Shown here piece after piece: positions 21,632 to 43,400 of a DNA stretch of 64,000 nucleotides. Where the stretch lies: assembly GCF_018446385.1 (NCBI RefSeq), contig NC_055989.1, positions 131,219,004-131,283,003 on the forward strand, given 5' to 3'. The DNA is from Zingiber officinale. Its lineage: Eukaryota; Streptophyta; Magnoliopsida; Zingiberales; Zingiberaceae. The notes below the pieces were generated by a model. The model did no database searches. It saw only the letters and a list, made by a program, of their open reading frames with translations, and was not told the DNA's origin. Position 1 is the stretch's first letter, and each line of letters opens with the position of its first letter. A program made the position numbers and the translations under genes.

Positions 21632-24600
21632 ATGGCGGAAGACGGAAGAACCGCTGCCTCCGAATCCGATCCCCATCTGGGAATGCGAACCGCGGATAGT
21701 ATTGACTCTGTGAGGCCCCAGGTGCGTGCAATCTCTAGTTTCCTTGCCATTTTGCGTAGTCGATTTGCTGGATCGGAACGGTGTACTGGAGATAGGGTTT
21801 CCATCCTATCGATTTGAGAATCAAGCTCGAGTTTTTGTTATCGTGCTGTTGTATTTCGTGATTGGATGCGTGTGTTTCATCTCTTCAAAGTTGGATGGGC
21901 GGTTTTGGTCGATTGGTAGCGGAATCTGGAAGCCTTTGTATCAAATTACATATGGTGGATTGGCGAAAAGTAAACCCGTCTGTAAATGGACATTGGAAAT
22001 ACCGGAAGTTTCAGTGCGGAAAGCACTTCCCGAGTGTTGTCAATGATGTTCTAATTTTGTGTTTTTCTTGTGAATATTTGAGCATAAAGAAGCTTTCATT
22101 GCAACGCAAAACTGAAAAAGAAGCCCTTTTTTTCTACTGTAGAATTTAGTTGTTTATCTTTTGTTAATCACTAATATCATATACTTTGGCTGCATAGACA
22201 CCAGATATTTCTGGCTTCAAGATGCCTTCTACCCTCGTGTCGCCTGGAATGGTTCCTATATTGAATCCAGAGTACAATGAACTTGGTGTAGGAATTTATG
22301 CTATTCAGTGTCTTCCATCTATGAGTCCAATGCCTGGCTTTTCTCCTGCAACTCTAATCCCATTGAAGTATAACATACCTACGTAAGCCTCCTTTCCATG
22401 TTTTGCTAAGCAATTTGTAAGTCGCTTAATGCAACTTATGCTAGTTCCTTAACCTTCTCGCTACTCATTTTGTTGGAAATAAAAACCAAGAAATAGGCCT
22501 AACATGATTCCTCTGATTCCTATCAATTTGAATTTAAAGTGTATATGGAGTATTATTGGATATTGTTAGAGTAAGCTGGATCTTTGTTATCTAACTTCGT
22601 TTGCAGTAAATAACTGTATTTGAATGAATAGTAGCTAACATGGGAGTTCTTATTTTTTTTTTCCTTTTAAATTGTTTCTGGTAGTGATTGTGTTTGTCCG
22701 TCTTAAAATAAATACGACCCTAATATTAGAGATGAAATCCAATACGCGTGCATTTTTCTATATTTTACACTGACTATTGTTTTCTTTTATGCATATATTT
22801 TTTAACTTAATGTTCCTTTAGTATAAAACCAGGCCGACCATCAAACTATGTAGTGTAAAAGCCAGCTAAGGCATAGTCTATACCCGGTTACAACAGTTAA
22901 TAAAGCACAAGAATCACATATGCATGAACTCTAGTAAAAGCAGCAGTGCCAATATTAATTATAAATCATAATTATCAGGAATGTCTCCGAGTGAAAAATA
23001 TAACAGAAATCAACCATATATAAAGTTTATATAAGATCCAACGTACCTTTTAACATTAATAAAATGAATACATCTGAAGATTATGGAAAAATTTAGCGCA
23101 GGGTAGTTTCAGAGTGACACAAAATCTGCATCCACTCATGTCTCACAGTTGAACACCTCTATACTTGTCTCTGTTAGTCTGGAGGCTAAGAAAAAAGGAT
23201 TATTATAAATGCCAACTAATATGATGTGAATGCAAATGATGCCTATATATCAACTATGACAAAAAGTGCTACCACGACTCAACATTATGCATCTCATCAG
23301 CAACACAGGGCTACTACAACACTAATGATACACATCTCATGTATCAATATAGTGCCACAATACTAATTCCATGCATCTATTCATCAACATAATTCTACCA
23401 CAACAATAACACTATATATCCTTCTCAACAATAAAGTGCTGCAACAGCACTAACACTATCTATTCAACTCCTTAGCATAATGCATTATAATACTATAGCT
23501 AACACTGATTAAAAAGTGAAACAACAACTCAATTGACTTATGCAACACATGATAAATCGGTAGGTCATGGTGCCTAAGGGACTGGATTCCCAGGCACTTT
23601 TCAACCATGGACTGGTATCTTGTGCTTGCTGCAGCATGAGTATATATATTGACACATCAGTAGTCCAAATGTTTTTTTTAACAATTCACACACAATCACT
23701 GAATGGATGCGGCTCCAGCTTAGGTGCTCATTACTTGTTAGTGTAAAACACTAGTTCAATATATCATAAGCGCATAAAATAGAGACCATGGTGTAGCCAC
23801 TCTAGCAACATTGCCAATATGACATGGTATGATAGTCTAATAACTAACTTGACATGTAATATCTTTTAATGTTAGTTTGAATCATCTAATATTGTACTTC
23901 ATAACATACATGCATCATTTGCATTATTATCACTATTTGTGATAATAATCATAGCTACCATAGATGAACAACCTGTATAAGCAACATGTAACTCAACCTG
24001 ATATTTTCATAATTCCATGAATATAATATAATGTAAGGTTTTCATAATTTATAATACCAAATATGTAACTGAGCACAACAATGAAAGAACAAATCAAACT
24101 GCAGAAATAACAAGGTTCTCTATCAGTTTTGATTTCCTTGCTACCAACCCAATGAACTCTTCCGTATTAGACCCTAGCATAAATCATTGAGACTAGTTCA
24201 ACTTCAACTCAGGTTGAACTCTCAAATCAAGCACTGGATTGGGTTTACAACTTACCCATGATCTCTATCCTCAGACTCAACTCAAATCATCCTTCCTCGC
24301 CCTTGAGTTCTTAAGCATCCTCTCAAAGCATCCTTGCACGATTACCCTGCATACTCAATGTAACAATATAAAATATCTACCTAATTTAAATCCTATTGCC
24401 AACACATAAAAACACCGTCGTCTAACCAACCTTAAGGGAGAAATTGTTTCCCAACAATATTGTGTTGGATAAAACTCAGTGGAGGTATAAGATTTTATGA
24501 TTATCCCAAATAGTTAGGTACAAACATGATTTAATGATGATGACGACCATTGACCACTCTAAGGTCACAAGTTTTGAGTTATATGTTGAAGGGATATGTG

Positions 24601-26185
24601 AACCAAGTTCCAGCTGACAAGTCTAACTAATAGCTACTTGAAATAAAATGAACTTCACATGTAAAACATTTTCTGTTATTTTTTCTACCCTCCTTTTTCT
24701 GTCAATGTTAAATGGTACTATTATCCAAGCCAGGCAACTTTTTTTTCCCCTCAACTTGCTGTTAACGTTAGATAGGTAAGTTGCATGAGTTAGTCATGCG
24801 TTCTATATTATTGTGGAACCCAACCTAATTAATTTCTATAACATAGCTATAAGATTGAGAAATTGACCAGAATTGTGCCTTTCCCCGACAGATGGGCTAT
24901 GTTATGTTAGGGCTAAGTTGTACATTATCTATGTTTGTAAGTCAATGTGTCCAGCAGAACATTTGAGATCTCCAATTGGATTTTCTACCTTTTGGCTTTT
25001 GCATTTATTTCTTGAATCTTATTTGCACTTTCAGGAGGCCAAGTTTTGGAGGAATTAGTAATGAGCATGGGCAGGAAGTGAGGCAACAACGTGGACCTCA
25101 AAGACAACCTGTAGTAAGGCGATTGCAATTTGCATTTCAACTTGACTTGGGTCTAATCATCAAGTTGGCAGCGATGGTTTTTCTTTTTAGCCAAGATGGG
25201 TCACCACAGAAGCTTTTGCTTCTTATTTTCTTTGCGACATTTGTGTACCTGTGAGCACAATTCTTTCACTTCAATACCTGTGATTTCTTGTTTCCTAATT
25301 TTATAGTCCTAGTATTCCACTAGCTATCTAGATTCTGAAATTCATACACATGCAGAACTTTTATGGTTACCTTCAATTGGTTTTGCCAATTCCTTATTTG
25401 TTTATGCCATGCTGATTTTCTAGGTATCAAACTGGAGCACTTGCTCCTTTCATACGATGGCTTCAGCAAGCAGCGGCTCCCCCTCGACCACATGCTCCTC
25501 CACCGCAGCAGAATGTTCCTCCTCTTGATCATGATGGTCAGCATAATTCTCAACCACCAGGTATCCTCGCCCTTTAAAGATATGTTGGATGATGTTCTTT
25601 TGCTGTATTTTTTCTTCATTTCAGAAGCTATAACATAATCTCAAGGAATCTGAGATTACAAGTTCACTAATCCGAGTTCAGTTCAATTTTGAGCATTACA
25701 TATCTTACTAGTAGGATGTATTCTTCCTGTTTTCTTGCCTAAGCTGTTGACCGATCCCTGGGTATCAAATCTTATTGTCGTAATAGATCCAAACACTTGC
25801 CCTGAATTGTCTTCTGTATCATAGTTGATGGATGAGAGATTGAGTTGGCTGGCCTCTTTGTATGTTTTCTCCTGAAAGAGGTTATGATTAACTTCGATAT
25901 ATGGAATTATGAATCACTAATTTCATGAAGAAACAGAGTCGAACTTAACTGATGTGCTTCCGCTAATAAAATGGCTTCCTATTAGGTGCAGGCGAACACA
26001 ACAACATCGACCAGCCGAATCAGGACCAACCTCCCCAAAACCTGGAAGAAGTTGATGGGAACCAGAATCATCCACAGCCAGAACGAGCTGGAAACAATTT
26101 TTGGCGAGTGGTGAAAGAGATCCAGATGTTTGTCGTCGGGTTCTTGGCTTCTCTCCTTCCAGGTTACCATCCCAACAATGATTAA
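21632..26185 (+). CDS. HERPUD-like ER membrane protein (275 aa)
   Basis: Exons are 21632-21721, 22198-22382, 25035-25250, 25424-25560 and 25986-26185; all junctions are GT-AG and the sum closes in frame. The N-terminal half is polar. Two hydrophobic segments lie at residues about 130-143 and 151-165, separated by a short turn (SQDGSPQ), then YQTG, a Pro/Gln/Asn-rich linker, and a conserved tail with FLASLLPG. This matches the C-terminal architecture of HERPUD proteins (membrane hairpin, acidic/polar linker, FFASLLPE in the human protein), which act in ER-associated degradation with HRD1. The ubiquitin-like domain of animal HERPUD is not visible here. Function is inferred from family likeness only. 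Intron 2 is 2.65 kb, and I recognise no element in it. Confidence 0.75.
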
Positions 26186-26907
26186 GTTTCCTCCATTATC
26201 ATCCCACTCCAAACAAAATGGTTTAAAATGTGGTTAGATTCTTGATCAGCTTATTGTAACTTGAGGTTCTTGTTTCTTATATTAAAATGGATTCCTGTCA
26301 TGTAATATAGTATGGTAAAAGGAGACAATTTGTGGTGCGTTTCGATCGAGTCTATTCTTATGATGCTCCAAGAGGTCTCAGGAAACCAACAATGACATAA
26401 AAGGTCCCAAGGAAGAGTCTACTTAAGTCCAGTCCCTGAGTCCCAAAGAGGAAAGGAGAAAAAAAAATCTCCAAACCTCGGTTTATTCATTCCCAATTTA
26501 CTTTCAAAATAACGTTTAACTAAAATAATTAAACTCTTTAAGTAAATGCAGGATAAACACCATGACGATAATTGTGACAGTAAATAAATGAATTCATTGA
26601 CTGAAGCAATACACTACTCAAGTTACTATACATCCTTTATTCAAGAAAATTAACACTCCCATGCACTCAAACAAACTATTTATGACACAAAAATGGGTAA
26701 AACCACGGTGTTTGATTTATTACAACACTTCAAGAAATTAGGGTTTCTTCCCTTATGAATAGCACAAATTTGCACGTATTAACAGAAGAAAACGGCATGT
26801 TCAAGGACATGCAAAATTTTCAAAAGGACGAACAAGAGCAACAGGGTGTCTTGATACGGCTACCTATCTTCTGAAATACTAGTAGCATCAATGGCATGTG
26901 AAATTGA
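26186..26907. other. convergent 3' region between the HERPUD-like gene and VHA-A
   Basis: This must hold the 3' untranslated ends and polyadenylation sites of the two tail-to-tail genes. I see no other gene. Confidence 0.6.
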
Positions 26908-34204
<7,297 letters not shown>

Positions 34205-35002
34205 CTCGGCGGATCGAGGATAGTAATTCGAAGAAGAGGAGGCCGAAACTTAACGATCTAGTGATCGATCCCCAGAAGAGTGGATCAGGGAGGAGAGAGA
34301 GGAATGAGATCTAACGGAGGCGACTCGAACTGGAACAAATCGAGAACACAGAGAGAAAGACAACAAAACCGACGTGCCACAACAAATCAACAATGGCCGT
34401 TCATTGGGACCCGACATCCTTCCTAAATATTAAGGAAACGAAACGATGTTACCCGTCTAGCAACTGGTAGGATCAGGTGGAGCCTACTAATAAAGCGGGG
34501 AAGGTAAATTACATGAGTAGAGAGAAGGGAGGATAACGAAAGGCCTTGAGGCCTAGCTGTGAATTGCGATAGTGACCGAGATATCGCACAAGATCCGATC
34601 CTACTCAAATTAATTTATTTATCAAAAGTAATTTTTTAGATGATATAATTTAATATCTATAAGGTTCGAGTAATCATCAAAATAGATTGTATATTATTTA
34701 TTATCTGGATTTGATGGTACATTATTCGCATAATTGATTTTGAGGGAAAAAAGGATTATTTGTCTAGAAATTCAAAGTAAAAAGGAAAAAATTATGTTAT
34801 TTTCATTCTGTTTTATGTTTTTGGTATATATCCCACGACACCCAGTATCTTTTTATCTCTTGATTGCACGTAATTTTTGGTTTAGCGCCTTACTTAAATA
34901 AAAAATTCATATGAAAAATTTTATGAGATCACCCCAAACTAATTAATGAAACTAACTAATTTATTTTTTTTATAATAATATTATTTTCATTTCTCTGATA
35001 TG

Positions 35003-35443
35003 TAGGGATGAATATTCGGTTAAAATTGAATTGAACCGAATTAATCGAACTGAACTAAATCGATTTTTTTCAAACAAATCGAACCAAATCATTTTTTGAT
35101 AAAAATCGAATTGAACTGAACCAAATTTTCAACAAAATCGAACAAACCAAACAAAACAAACCGAATAAATCGATTTTTTCTAAAAATTTAGTTTGACTTA
35201 ATAAAAATTTAGTCCGGTTTAAAATTTATGCTATAAAAAATCGATTTGGTTCAAAAATTCGATCTATTCGATTTAACCGAATAAAAAAAAAAACAAAATC
35301 GAATCCCAACCGAATTAATCAAATAACAGATTTTTTGAAGAAAAAAAAATCAAATTTTTGAATAAATCGAACCGAATTTTTAAATTCGATTGATTTAATC
35401 AATTTATTTATTTGATTTAATCGAATTTTTACTCACCCCTACC
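35003..35443. mobile_element. MITE candidate rich in ATTCGGTT/AACCGAAT motifs
   Basis: The left end TAGGGATGAATATTCGGTTAA is matched on the other strand by the right end, TAGGGGTGAGTAAAAATTCG. The interior consists of degenerate AACCGAAT/ATTCGGTT repeats on both strands, allowing extensive self-pairing. This is typical of short non-autonomous plant DNA elements. Confidence 0.5.
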
Positions 35444-36245
35444 AATATGAGTATATTCTCATCTTATTATTATCCTCGGAAAATGACACAGATAATTTAT
35501 GCAATGATATTATCACATATAAATCTTAGATTAATTCCTAAAATTCATAAGTTATCTCCTTCTTAATTTACTTATCTATATCTAATTGAGAGATTGATCA
35601 TATTGAACCGTCTAACCGAGAGATTGATCATATTGAACCGCCTGAACCGTCTAACCGAGAAATTGATCATATTGAACCTGAAGTTAACATTATCATCTTT
35701 TGCCACGTATATTCTCACCTTATTATTAATTTTGTAATTCACTGTATATAAGTCAACTAAATTACTGATCCAAAAATAATAAAAGATCAAGATTCAAATC
35801 TTAATTGAAACAATATTGGCCTGTGCTTGAATTTAATCCGTAAAGAAACTAGGGAGAACTCTAAAATTAATTGGACAAAATCTGAATATCAGAATTATTT
35901 TAAAAAATAATTATTTTCATGACGCCACGGCAAGGAAAAATCCTCCACAAGATAAGATCAACAAGATCGTAAGTCAACTCTTTGCCTCCCTACAAATGAA
36001 TTTCTCTTGTTCTTCATGGAAATTGAAGAAGTCAACTCTTTGAACTGGAATACAAGGTCAACCCAGTAACATCTTGCGATATATTTGCATGGAGTTTGCT
36101 TGAAATGACAATGTCTGCTTCTCTCAGTCACAATCAGGCAAGTAGATCCGCAGCCTTCTCCTTTATTTATTTATTTCGAAAGAAAAAAACTTTGTTTTTT
36201 GGTAATCAAGATTCATCTTTTTAAGGTGTTGCGAGATCCATTGAG

Positions 36246-36498
36246 ATGGCCATGTTTCTTGTTTCAAGCATGAAGAGGAAAGAAGGTTCAGAGATTGACA
36301 AACCTGATCTCTCATTAAGTTCTCAGAGTAAAAAGATCAAGACAGTTCTGGTGAATATGATCAGAAATATCATCATTCCGATCAATCTGAACATTGACTA
36401 ATTATTTCGAGATGCAGGTGCAGGAAGAAGAACAAGAACAGCTTCTGCAAAACCCACCAGGCTTGTGCTCAAATTTGAACTCTGCTTGTAAAAGTTAA
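36246..36498 (+). CDS. possible small polar protein, unrecognised
   Basis: A two-exon model (36246-36352, then an exon opening VQEEEQEQLL after an AG at about 36417, ending at 36498) gives about 61 residues. It has a basic patch (MKRKEG) and a Lys-rich SQSKKIK segment followed by an acidic run. A further acidic coding-like stretch (about 36590-36760, with DYQIMEELMD-like composition and ending LPVLWPG) lies downstream. I do not recognise a family. It may be a decayed or short nuclear-protein gene, or chance. Confidence 0.25.
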
Positions 36499-37467
36499 AG
36501 TTTTTTGTTCCATGTTTTAGAGAGAGAAAAAAAATGATGATAAATTATCAAACCAGGTGAAGATTTCAATCAAGAGGATTAGAAACTGATGGTATCTGAT
36601 GATGAGATGCAAACAGAACATGAATCAGAGAATGAAGTGATAAATTATGATCAAATAATGGAGGAATTAATGGATGTTGAGGATGAATCAGCATCAAGAA
36701 CAGGAAGTGGAGATGATGCTTTGGAGCAAAAGCATCAGCTGCCAGTTTTATGGCCAGGTTTGTATTAAAAAACAAGTTTTTTTAGTACAGTTTTTAATGT
36801 ATTAGGATAGGATTTAATATATCTTAAAATTTATTATTCAACAAGAAGAAAAGATATTGAATCAGATTTTAACATCAGGTTAAATATATTGGATCTTCTC
36901 AATATTTCAAAAACTTATTCATATTTCTTTCTTTGGTTGAATGATGGCAGGTTTTTTTTAAGCAGCAATTTATTATTGACCGTTTAGCCTGGAAGCATAT
37001 GAAGAACTACTAGTCACAGCCTATGAAAGAATAAGTGCAAACATTTCTTCAAGATGGAGAATTTTTGCAACTTAACGTAGGATACTTCCATCTTGTCATT
37101 ATGATCTTTAAGTGGTGTCTATCTTAATTATTTAGCTCACCAAGTGTGCAATGGAAAGGAAAAGTGTGATGTATAGATAGTGTATGCAATGAATAAAGAT
37201 ACCTCTTTTTGCACAGAAGAGGGGAGCTAGTGTTTCTTTCATATCATTTCGGCTCTGAATAACCACTGGCGCTGCTGCTTGACGATAAAATTAGGGAAGA
37301 CAGACAGAGGTTGAGGCTGATCAAGAAGATATTTCAATAATTGTTCCCTCATCTTCTTTCCCTTCAATGAAGTAACATCCATCTACTGGATTCATACCCA
37401 GCAATCTTAACAAGAGAACACACCGCCTTAATATGCAGATAAAGGATATTGAGGATTTGCACTGTAC

Positions 37468-40400
37468 TCAAATAATTGAGGCGGATGATGAATCATCGTC
37501 TACTGCCATCGCTGAAGAACCTGATCCCTGCTGTCCAATTGAAGCTGCTCCAGTTGCTGATGTATTGGGTGGTGGCATCGCCAGTGTGTCAGAAAGGGTG
37601 AATACCTCCACTTCAGATGGCTGCAGATCCTTCAAAAGCACGAATCCAGAAGGTGCTAACTTGACGGGAACATATCGGCTTCCCTCGACGAATCTGATAT
37701 ACCTCTCTTGTGCAGGGACGACCCTCGCTGGATTTGTCAAAGTACCGTAGGACAGTTCAGACTCCACTTTCTTTTCCGAAACAGTATCCACCTGAAAAGG
37801 AAGAACAAATTTTGTTAACTTATTCTTCCTCTTGGAAGCAACGGTAACTAGCTTATTTGCATATAAAAGGCAGGAAACTCTAAATAGCCCATAAATTTGA
37901 ACTTGTGTTAGACAATTGTTCTGAGAAAGAAGTTACGGTTTCAAAAAAAATCAAAAGAAATTAACTGTTTCAGAAACTGAACTTTGATCTATGTAGGCTA
38001 CTTTTTGTGATTTGTTCTGCGTAACACAAGCACAAACCTACAGGAATTTATTGAACAAGAATCCAAAGAGCCTTGTATAAAAGTTAAAAGATTAGGGTAC
38101 CAACAGAAAGAATATTTATTTTGTTGTATTGACAACATAAAGACGTACTAACATTCTAATAGCATGGTTAGAATAACCGAAAAAGCGATCACAGGAGAAG
38201 TTACCTGCATTGCATCAGCATCCTTCTCAATAGATTTACTAGACTTTGCAGAAACTGAGGCAGTTGACACATCGTCACTTAACAACTTCTCCAAAGCGCC
38301 TTTATGTTCGGCGTCTTTTTTCACTCTTGATTTTGCTTTGGCTGTTGTTGACAAAACAGCAGTAGGCATCTTGACTGCTGAAATTGAGGTCGGAGGCGTG
38401 GTTGGGCGAGGGTACTCAAACAGGGAAGGCTTTGCATTTGATAGGAACTCAAATTTTGGAACTTTTAGATCATAATTAAGACCAATGAAGGCAGTTGGAG
38501 AGAAAGTGAGGCTTATGAAGTAGAGAAGGGGATGCCAATACCAAAACTGGCTAAAAACTGCAAGCCCAACAGCGGCTGTGATTTTGTCATGCTTTGTTTT
38601 AGACAGTAGTCTAATGGTTACATTCCTTCCACCAGCATCAAGAATTCCAGAAGCTAATATTGCACCCATCTTGCTCATCGTATCTTCATGCTTATCAAGA
38701 ATTATTTTCTCTAATTGCCGCCTGCAAATATTAAGAAGATTTACTACATATAGCAAGACAGTTGTCAGCTGCTTTATCGCAAGCCTAAATAAAGTCAGCA
38801 AGCACCTGAACGTTCCAACACGAGAGTCACAGGATTCATTGGTTTGGATCATAACCATAGCCATAGCTATGAGGGCTCCTTGGCGGACAAAATCCACGAC
38901 ATCAGATGTTAGAGGTTCAAGCAATGAAATGGCCTCACTCAAACCAGTACCAGCACAGGAAATGCCCACTGCTAGAGCTGCACCATAACGAACATGAGGA
39001 TTGAAAGACTCGGACAGCAAGGAAACAATTCTTGGGGTCTGCAATATCAGAAAAGTTATGACTACAAAAACTAATACAATTAAGGTAAAAAAACAAATAC
39101 TTAAGAAATATTGACTCGAACTTATTGACAATACTAAAAGCATAGGGGTTGCTATAAACATCATCATAAGTTGGTAATAAACGAGGGTGAAGGAGAAGAC
39201 CACAACAGGAGATAATCTTGCAAGCACAACATTGCACATGTAATTAAATTTGAAAAGCAGGGAGTGCTATCTTCATGAATATTTATTAAAACACAAGACA
39301 TTCATTTAAATAAATTCAAATAACTTACCTGTTCAGGTTCCGAGTACAACACAAATCCAAGGGCTAGAACAGCTGTCCTTCGTACATCATCGCTTACATC
39401 CGAGACAGCGAAATGAAGCAACTGACGGATGGCCTTGTTGTTTGCTGTTCCCCTATAAGCTAAAGCCAAGGCGTACATGCCGCCATAACGAAGTATAGGA
39501 TCTTGATCCCTTGTCATTTGCTCAATCAAAATATCCGCGTTTTCTTCTATTCCATAAACTGTCAAAGCAATTCCAAGAGACAAGCCCCTGCAAAAAAAAA
39601 AAAAAAAAAAGAATACAGATTAATATATGGCTTATTAATTAGTGGATGTAACAAAAAAAAAATCTCATTTTCGGCCTGATTTAAGACTCAAGTGCATAAA
39701 GTGGCATATCTTAGCAGAAATTGAGATTTTATTTTTTTTTAAAAAAGAAATGAACAGTGCAGAACCTACCCAAAAAAAAAAAACAAGAACTTTGTCAAAC
39801 ATGCCATTCAGAAAAATACACAAACCATACTTACCGAATGATTTTTTCATGTTGTGTATCATGTGCATATGCAAGCATTTCCCTTGCCTTCTCACTTGCA
39901 GTCCCAACCATGAGCAACCCCATGCTGATGCCAGCAGCTTCACCAGCCACAGCACTATCTGTATAGAGCACATTTTTGACATCTTCATATATTTCCTCAT
40001 CTGCTGTTCCTAAAGCTGCCAATCCAAGACCTAAGCAAGCTCCATGCTGGATAACCTGTAAAATATATATTAACATATCAAATGAGACTAGGTCAAGAGA
40101 TTTGATGCTTGCACAGGCAAATTTCGAAAACAATGTTTGGGGAGTATTACAACCTCAGCACTAGTATTCTGTAGGCTTTCACGAAGAAATTGCTTGATGC
40201 CTTCTCCATGGTTAGCATGAATCAATCCCAAAGCATAAAGTGCACCACCTTCGGAATAAGGACTACCGCCACCAACAGCACCACTTTGAGGCAAATATGG
40301 TGCCATCAGGGACTTTCCTTGCTGCAGATGACCTTTGTGGATGACCCCTAGCCCGGCGGTAGCACTGAACTTGGCCCAGTTTGTTGCTCGGCTAAGCCAT

Positions 40401-43400
40401 TCCTGCCAACAGAATAGAGAAACTTGAAACTTAAAGCAAATGCAGAAAAATATAGACAATTTGTGTTATATGATCATAATGGAGTTTTCTTTAATCAAAC
40501 AACATTACTTAATTGAAAAAGATAGACCAAGGAGAAGAAATCAAAGAATTTAAATGGCATATACTAATGTATGCTCATACCAGATTTTCTCTAAGAAAAG
40601 TGTCAACAGTTGTTCCAGCATGCATCATCGCATTGGCACAAATTGTTGCACTGTGGCACACACTATTTCTCATTTCCACTGACTGCTTTATCGTCTTAAG
40701 AATCAAAAGGTCAGACCTACCATTAAGACACAATGGTATCAATTTTCATCGAAATAAGCTACACAAGGATAAAGACCATGGCTCACCAATAAAGAAAGAT
40801 GCTTATGTGTTACCTATTCTGACTATATAAGAATTGTAGAGTCAACTGAATTGATGTTTCTCCAGATAAAATTCCTTTTATCTTCACAAGCCTCTCATTA
40901 CGTGTAGTGTCCATTTCAGTGTTATTTTCAGCAGTCCCATTAGCAACATGAGATTCTTCAATCATTTGAAGATCCTCTGCGTTTGCGCTAACATTCCCAT
41001 TCTGTGAATTTGGAGTAGATGATACTTGATCGGCATTCACATTGTCGATAACTTGAGATCTAGAATCTGATAAACGATTCACAACATTTAATAGGAAGGC
41101 TTGGTGCTCATTTTCCACAAGATCAAAAGCTATCTGAAATGCAAGAAGTGCATCCTCCTAGGAAAATAAATCAAAATGTCAGAATTGCAATGAAGCACAA
41201 AAGGCAAAATATAACTAAGTACCTTGTTCCCTGATAGCAACTTCTCCAAAATGGTTGCAACAGTTTCTGGTTCATTCAAAAACATGAGACATTGACAAAT
41301 GCTTAAATAATCAGGAGAATCCAACCTCTGATATATATTGACCAGCAGACGAAGAACCTGCAGCATTAAACCAAAAACAATTAGACAACTCGTCACATGC
41401 CATTTTGAGCAGTCATTCTCACCCAAAATTGGAGAATGGATCTCAACTTTTATTGTGCAATAAATCATAATATTCAGGCCAAATCCTAACATAGAACAAA
41501 ACAGGATTTTGTTTGTGCACATCCAAGTATTTTTCTTGTTCAAATGAATGCAAAACAGGTGAATGAATCCATGTTGAAGCACAGGCCAGATATTTGTTAC
41601 AGTAAAGATGTTAGCATAGTTCATGCCACTATGAAAGTTAATATCACACCGAATGATGGAAGATGCTAGCATATTTTATAACTAACCAAACCTATCTATC
41701 AAAATTAAACACCAGAAACTGTCATGCATGTTTTTTAAATTAGCAAAATTATGAACTCAGTCCAAGTGGATTGATCATAAAAACCGAACTTCCACTTAAA
41801 TTGTCACACTCGAAACAAATGCATACAGTTTTGTGCAAGATTTTCATTTCACAATCCAAGAAAAGAACCAATAAGAAACAGTATGGATCAGAATGTGCTC
41901 CTAAGATGCTACAAAATCATTAAAAACAACCATATTGAATGCAATTAAAGTTTATATGTAATGGGACTATATAACCCCATAATGTTAATGCAAAGCTCCT
42001 TCACCAAAATCATCCTTTAGTCTTGAGCCAAGTGCTTGTAATTGCACAGAAAGAGATAGCACAGATTTTAAATCTTTTGATAAAATAAAAACATACCTTA
42101 CAATGTAAAATATACTTTTCTAAATCTACTAGAATCACAAGGATCATGTGAGTCGTTTCTTGGCATTATAAATACTTGAACTGCATGGAATTTAAGTTGT
42201 AGCCCTGTGTATGGTTTTTTAAATGATCACGATGAGACCTAAAATTCATCATGAGGATATCTTCCATACTAGCCCACATTTTTTTGCTTCTCTTAATTCA
42301 AGATGGTTTGGATTTTTCACTATGAAGGCCTGGTGATTAATGAATAACCAATACCGCCAACAAGTTATCTTGAAACAACAAGCTTTTCAAAGAAAAGATA
42401 GCATATAGCTTATATCCTTAAGCAAAAAGGTTAAAAGATGGGACCACGCCAATTGTAGATGAAACAGCCATGATTATTAGTTTATATCTGCACATATTTA
42501 TCTGTATACTATCTTTCCGAAAACTTATATCATTAGTATCATTGTCAATTTGTGTAAGTCCCACCTCTATACGAACTCCATGCAAGATTTATTAACATCA
42601 CCGATAATATCTAGACATGTTTGTTATTTTATATCTGCATATATTGTTTTGTATACCATAAAAAGGGCAGCCCGGTGCACGAAGCTCCCGCCATGCGGGA
42701 TCCCGAGGAAGGATCCATTGTACGCAACCTTACCCTGTTTTTTGCAAGAGGTCGTTTCTAGGATTCGAACCCGTGACCTTTTGGTCACATAGCAATAACT
42801 TTTACCGTTGCGACAAGGCTCCCCTTCATTATTTTGTATACCATCTTTCCGAAAATTCATAACATTAAAACTGTATATTTTTTATCAACATCAATCCATG
42901 TTAGTCCCACCTATATGAGGACAACTGTATGGATCTTACCTCCGTTAACCACAATGCAAGACTACTTAACATTGCCAATAATATTCAGATGTCTCTGTCT
43001 CACTGACAACTTTTTTATTACATTTAGAAATTTCTTTGATCACCCTTGACCCCTTCAACTCTATTAAATTCAACACATCTAATTATAGAATCTATTTACA
43101 TTTTTTGATAGTCTATACCATCTTAACTCATTGTTTCTCATTTTATCGTTTATTAGTGCTACAAATAATTGCTCCACATAGTACCATTTAAAAAAAATAC
43201 AAAAAGGAAAAATGAGACTCATAAAAATTGCAATTTGATTCAACCTACATATGTGACTGTAGATATATTAATGAGCTTATTGAAACTTAGCCAACAAGGA
43301 TAGCATTACCTCACAGCGGTATTCTCTGTGACTAACGAATGAATGGGAAAGTGTTATGCAATATGAAAGTGCACAGTGAACATTGTCACTTTGAGTAACT

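Larger units (their letters stand above)
34205..37467. other. intergenic region between VHA-A and RPN2
   Basis: It contains the VHA-A promoter and leader (34205 to about 34420), a MITE candidate (35003-35443), a short tandem repeat (35588-35670, unit GAGATTGATCATATTGAACC), a possible tiny gene (36246-36498) and the downstream region of RPN2. Confidence 0.6.

Noticed and set aside
22840-24480. Possible transposon in intron 2 of the HERPUD-like gene
   Set aside because: No terminal repeats, target duplication or coding remnants that I could recognise.
37433-37750. 105-codon plus-strand frame
   Set aside because: Antisense of the last RPN2 exon, which is family-conserved on the minus strand.
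38578-38988. 136-codon plus-strand frame
   Set aside because: Antisense to RPN2 exons 12-13.
42725-42825. tRNA gene (box B-like GGTTCGAATCC)
   Set aside because: Part of an Au SINE with flanking target duplications; it does not fold as a complete tRNA.
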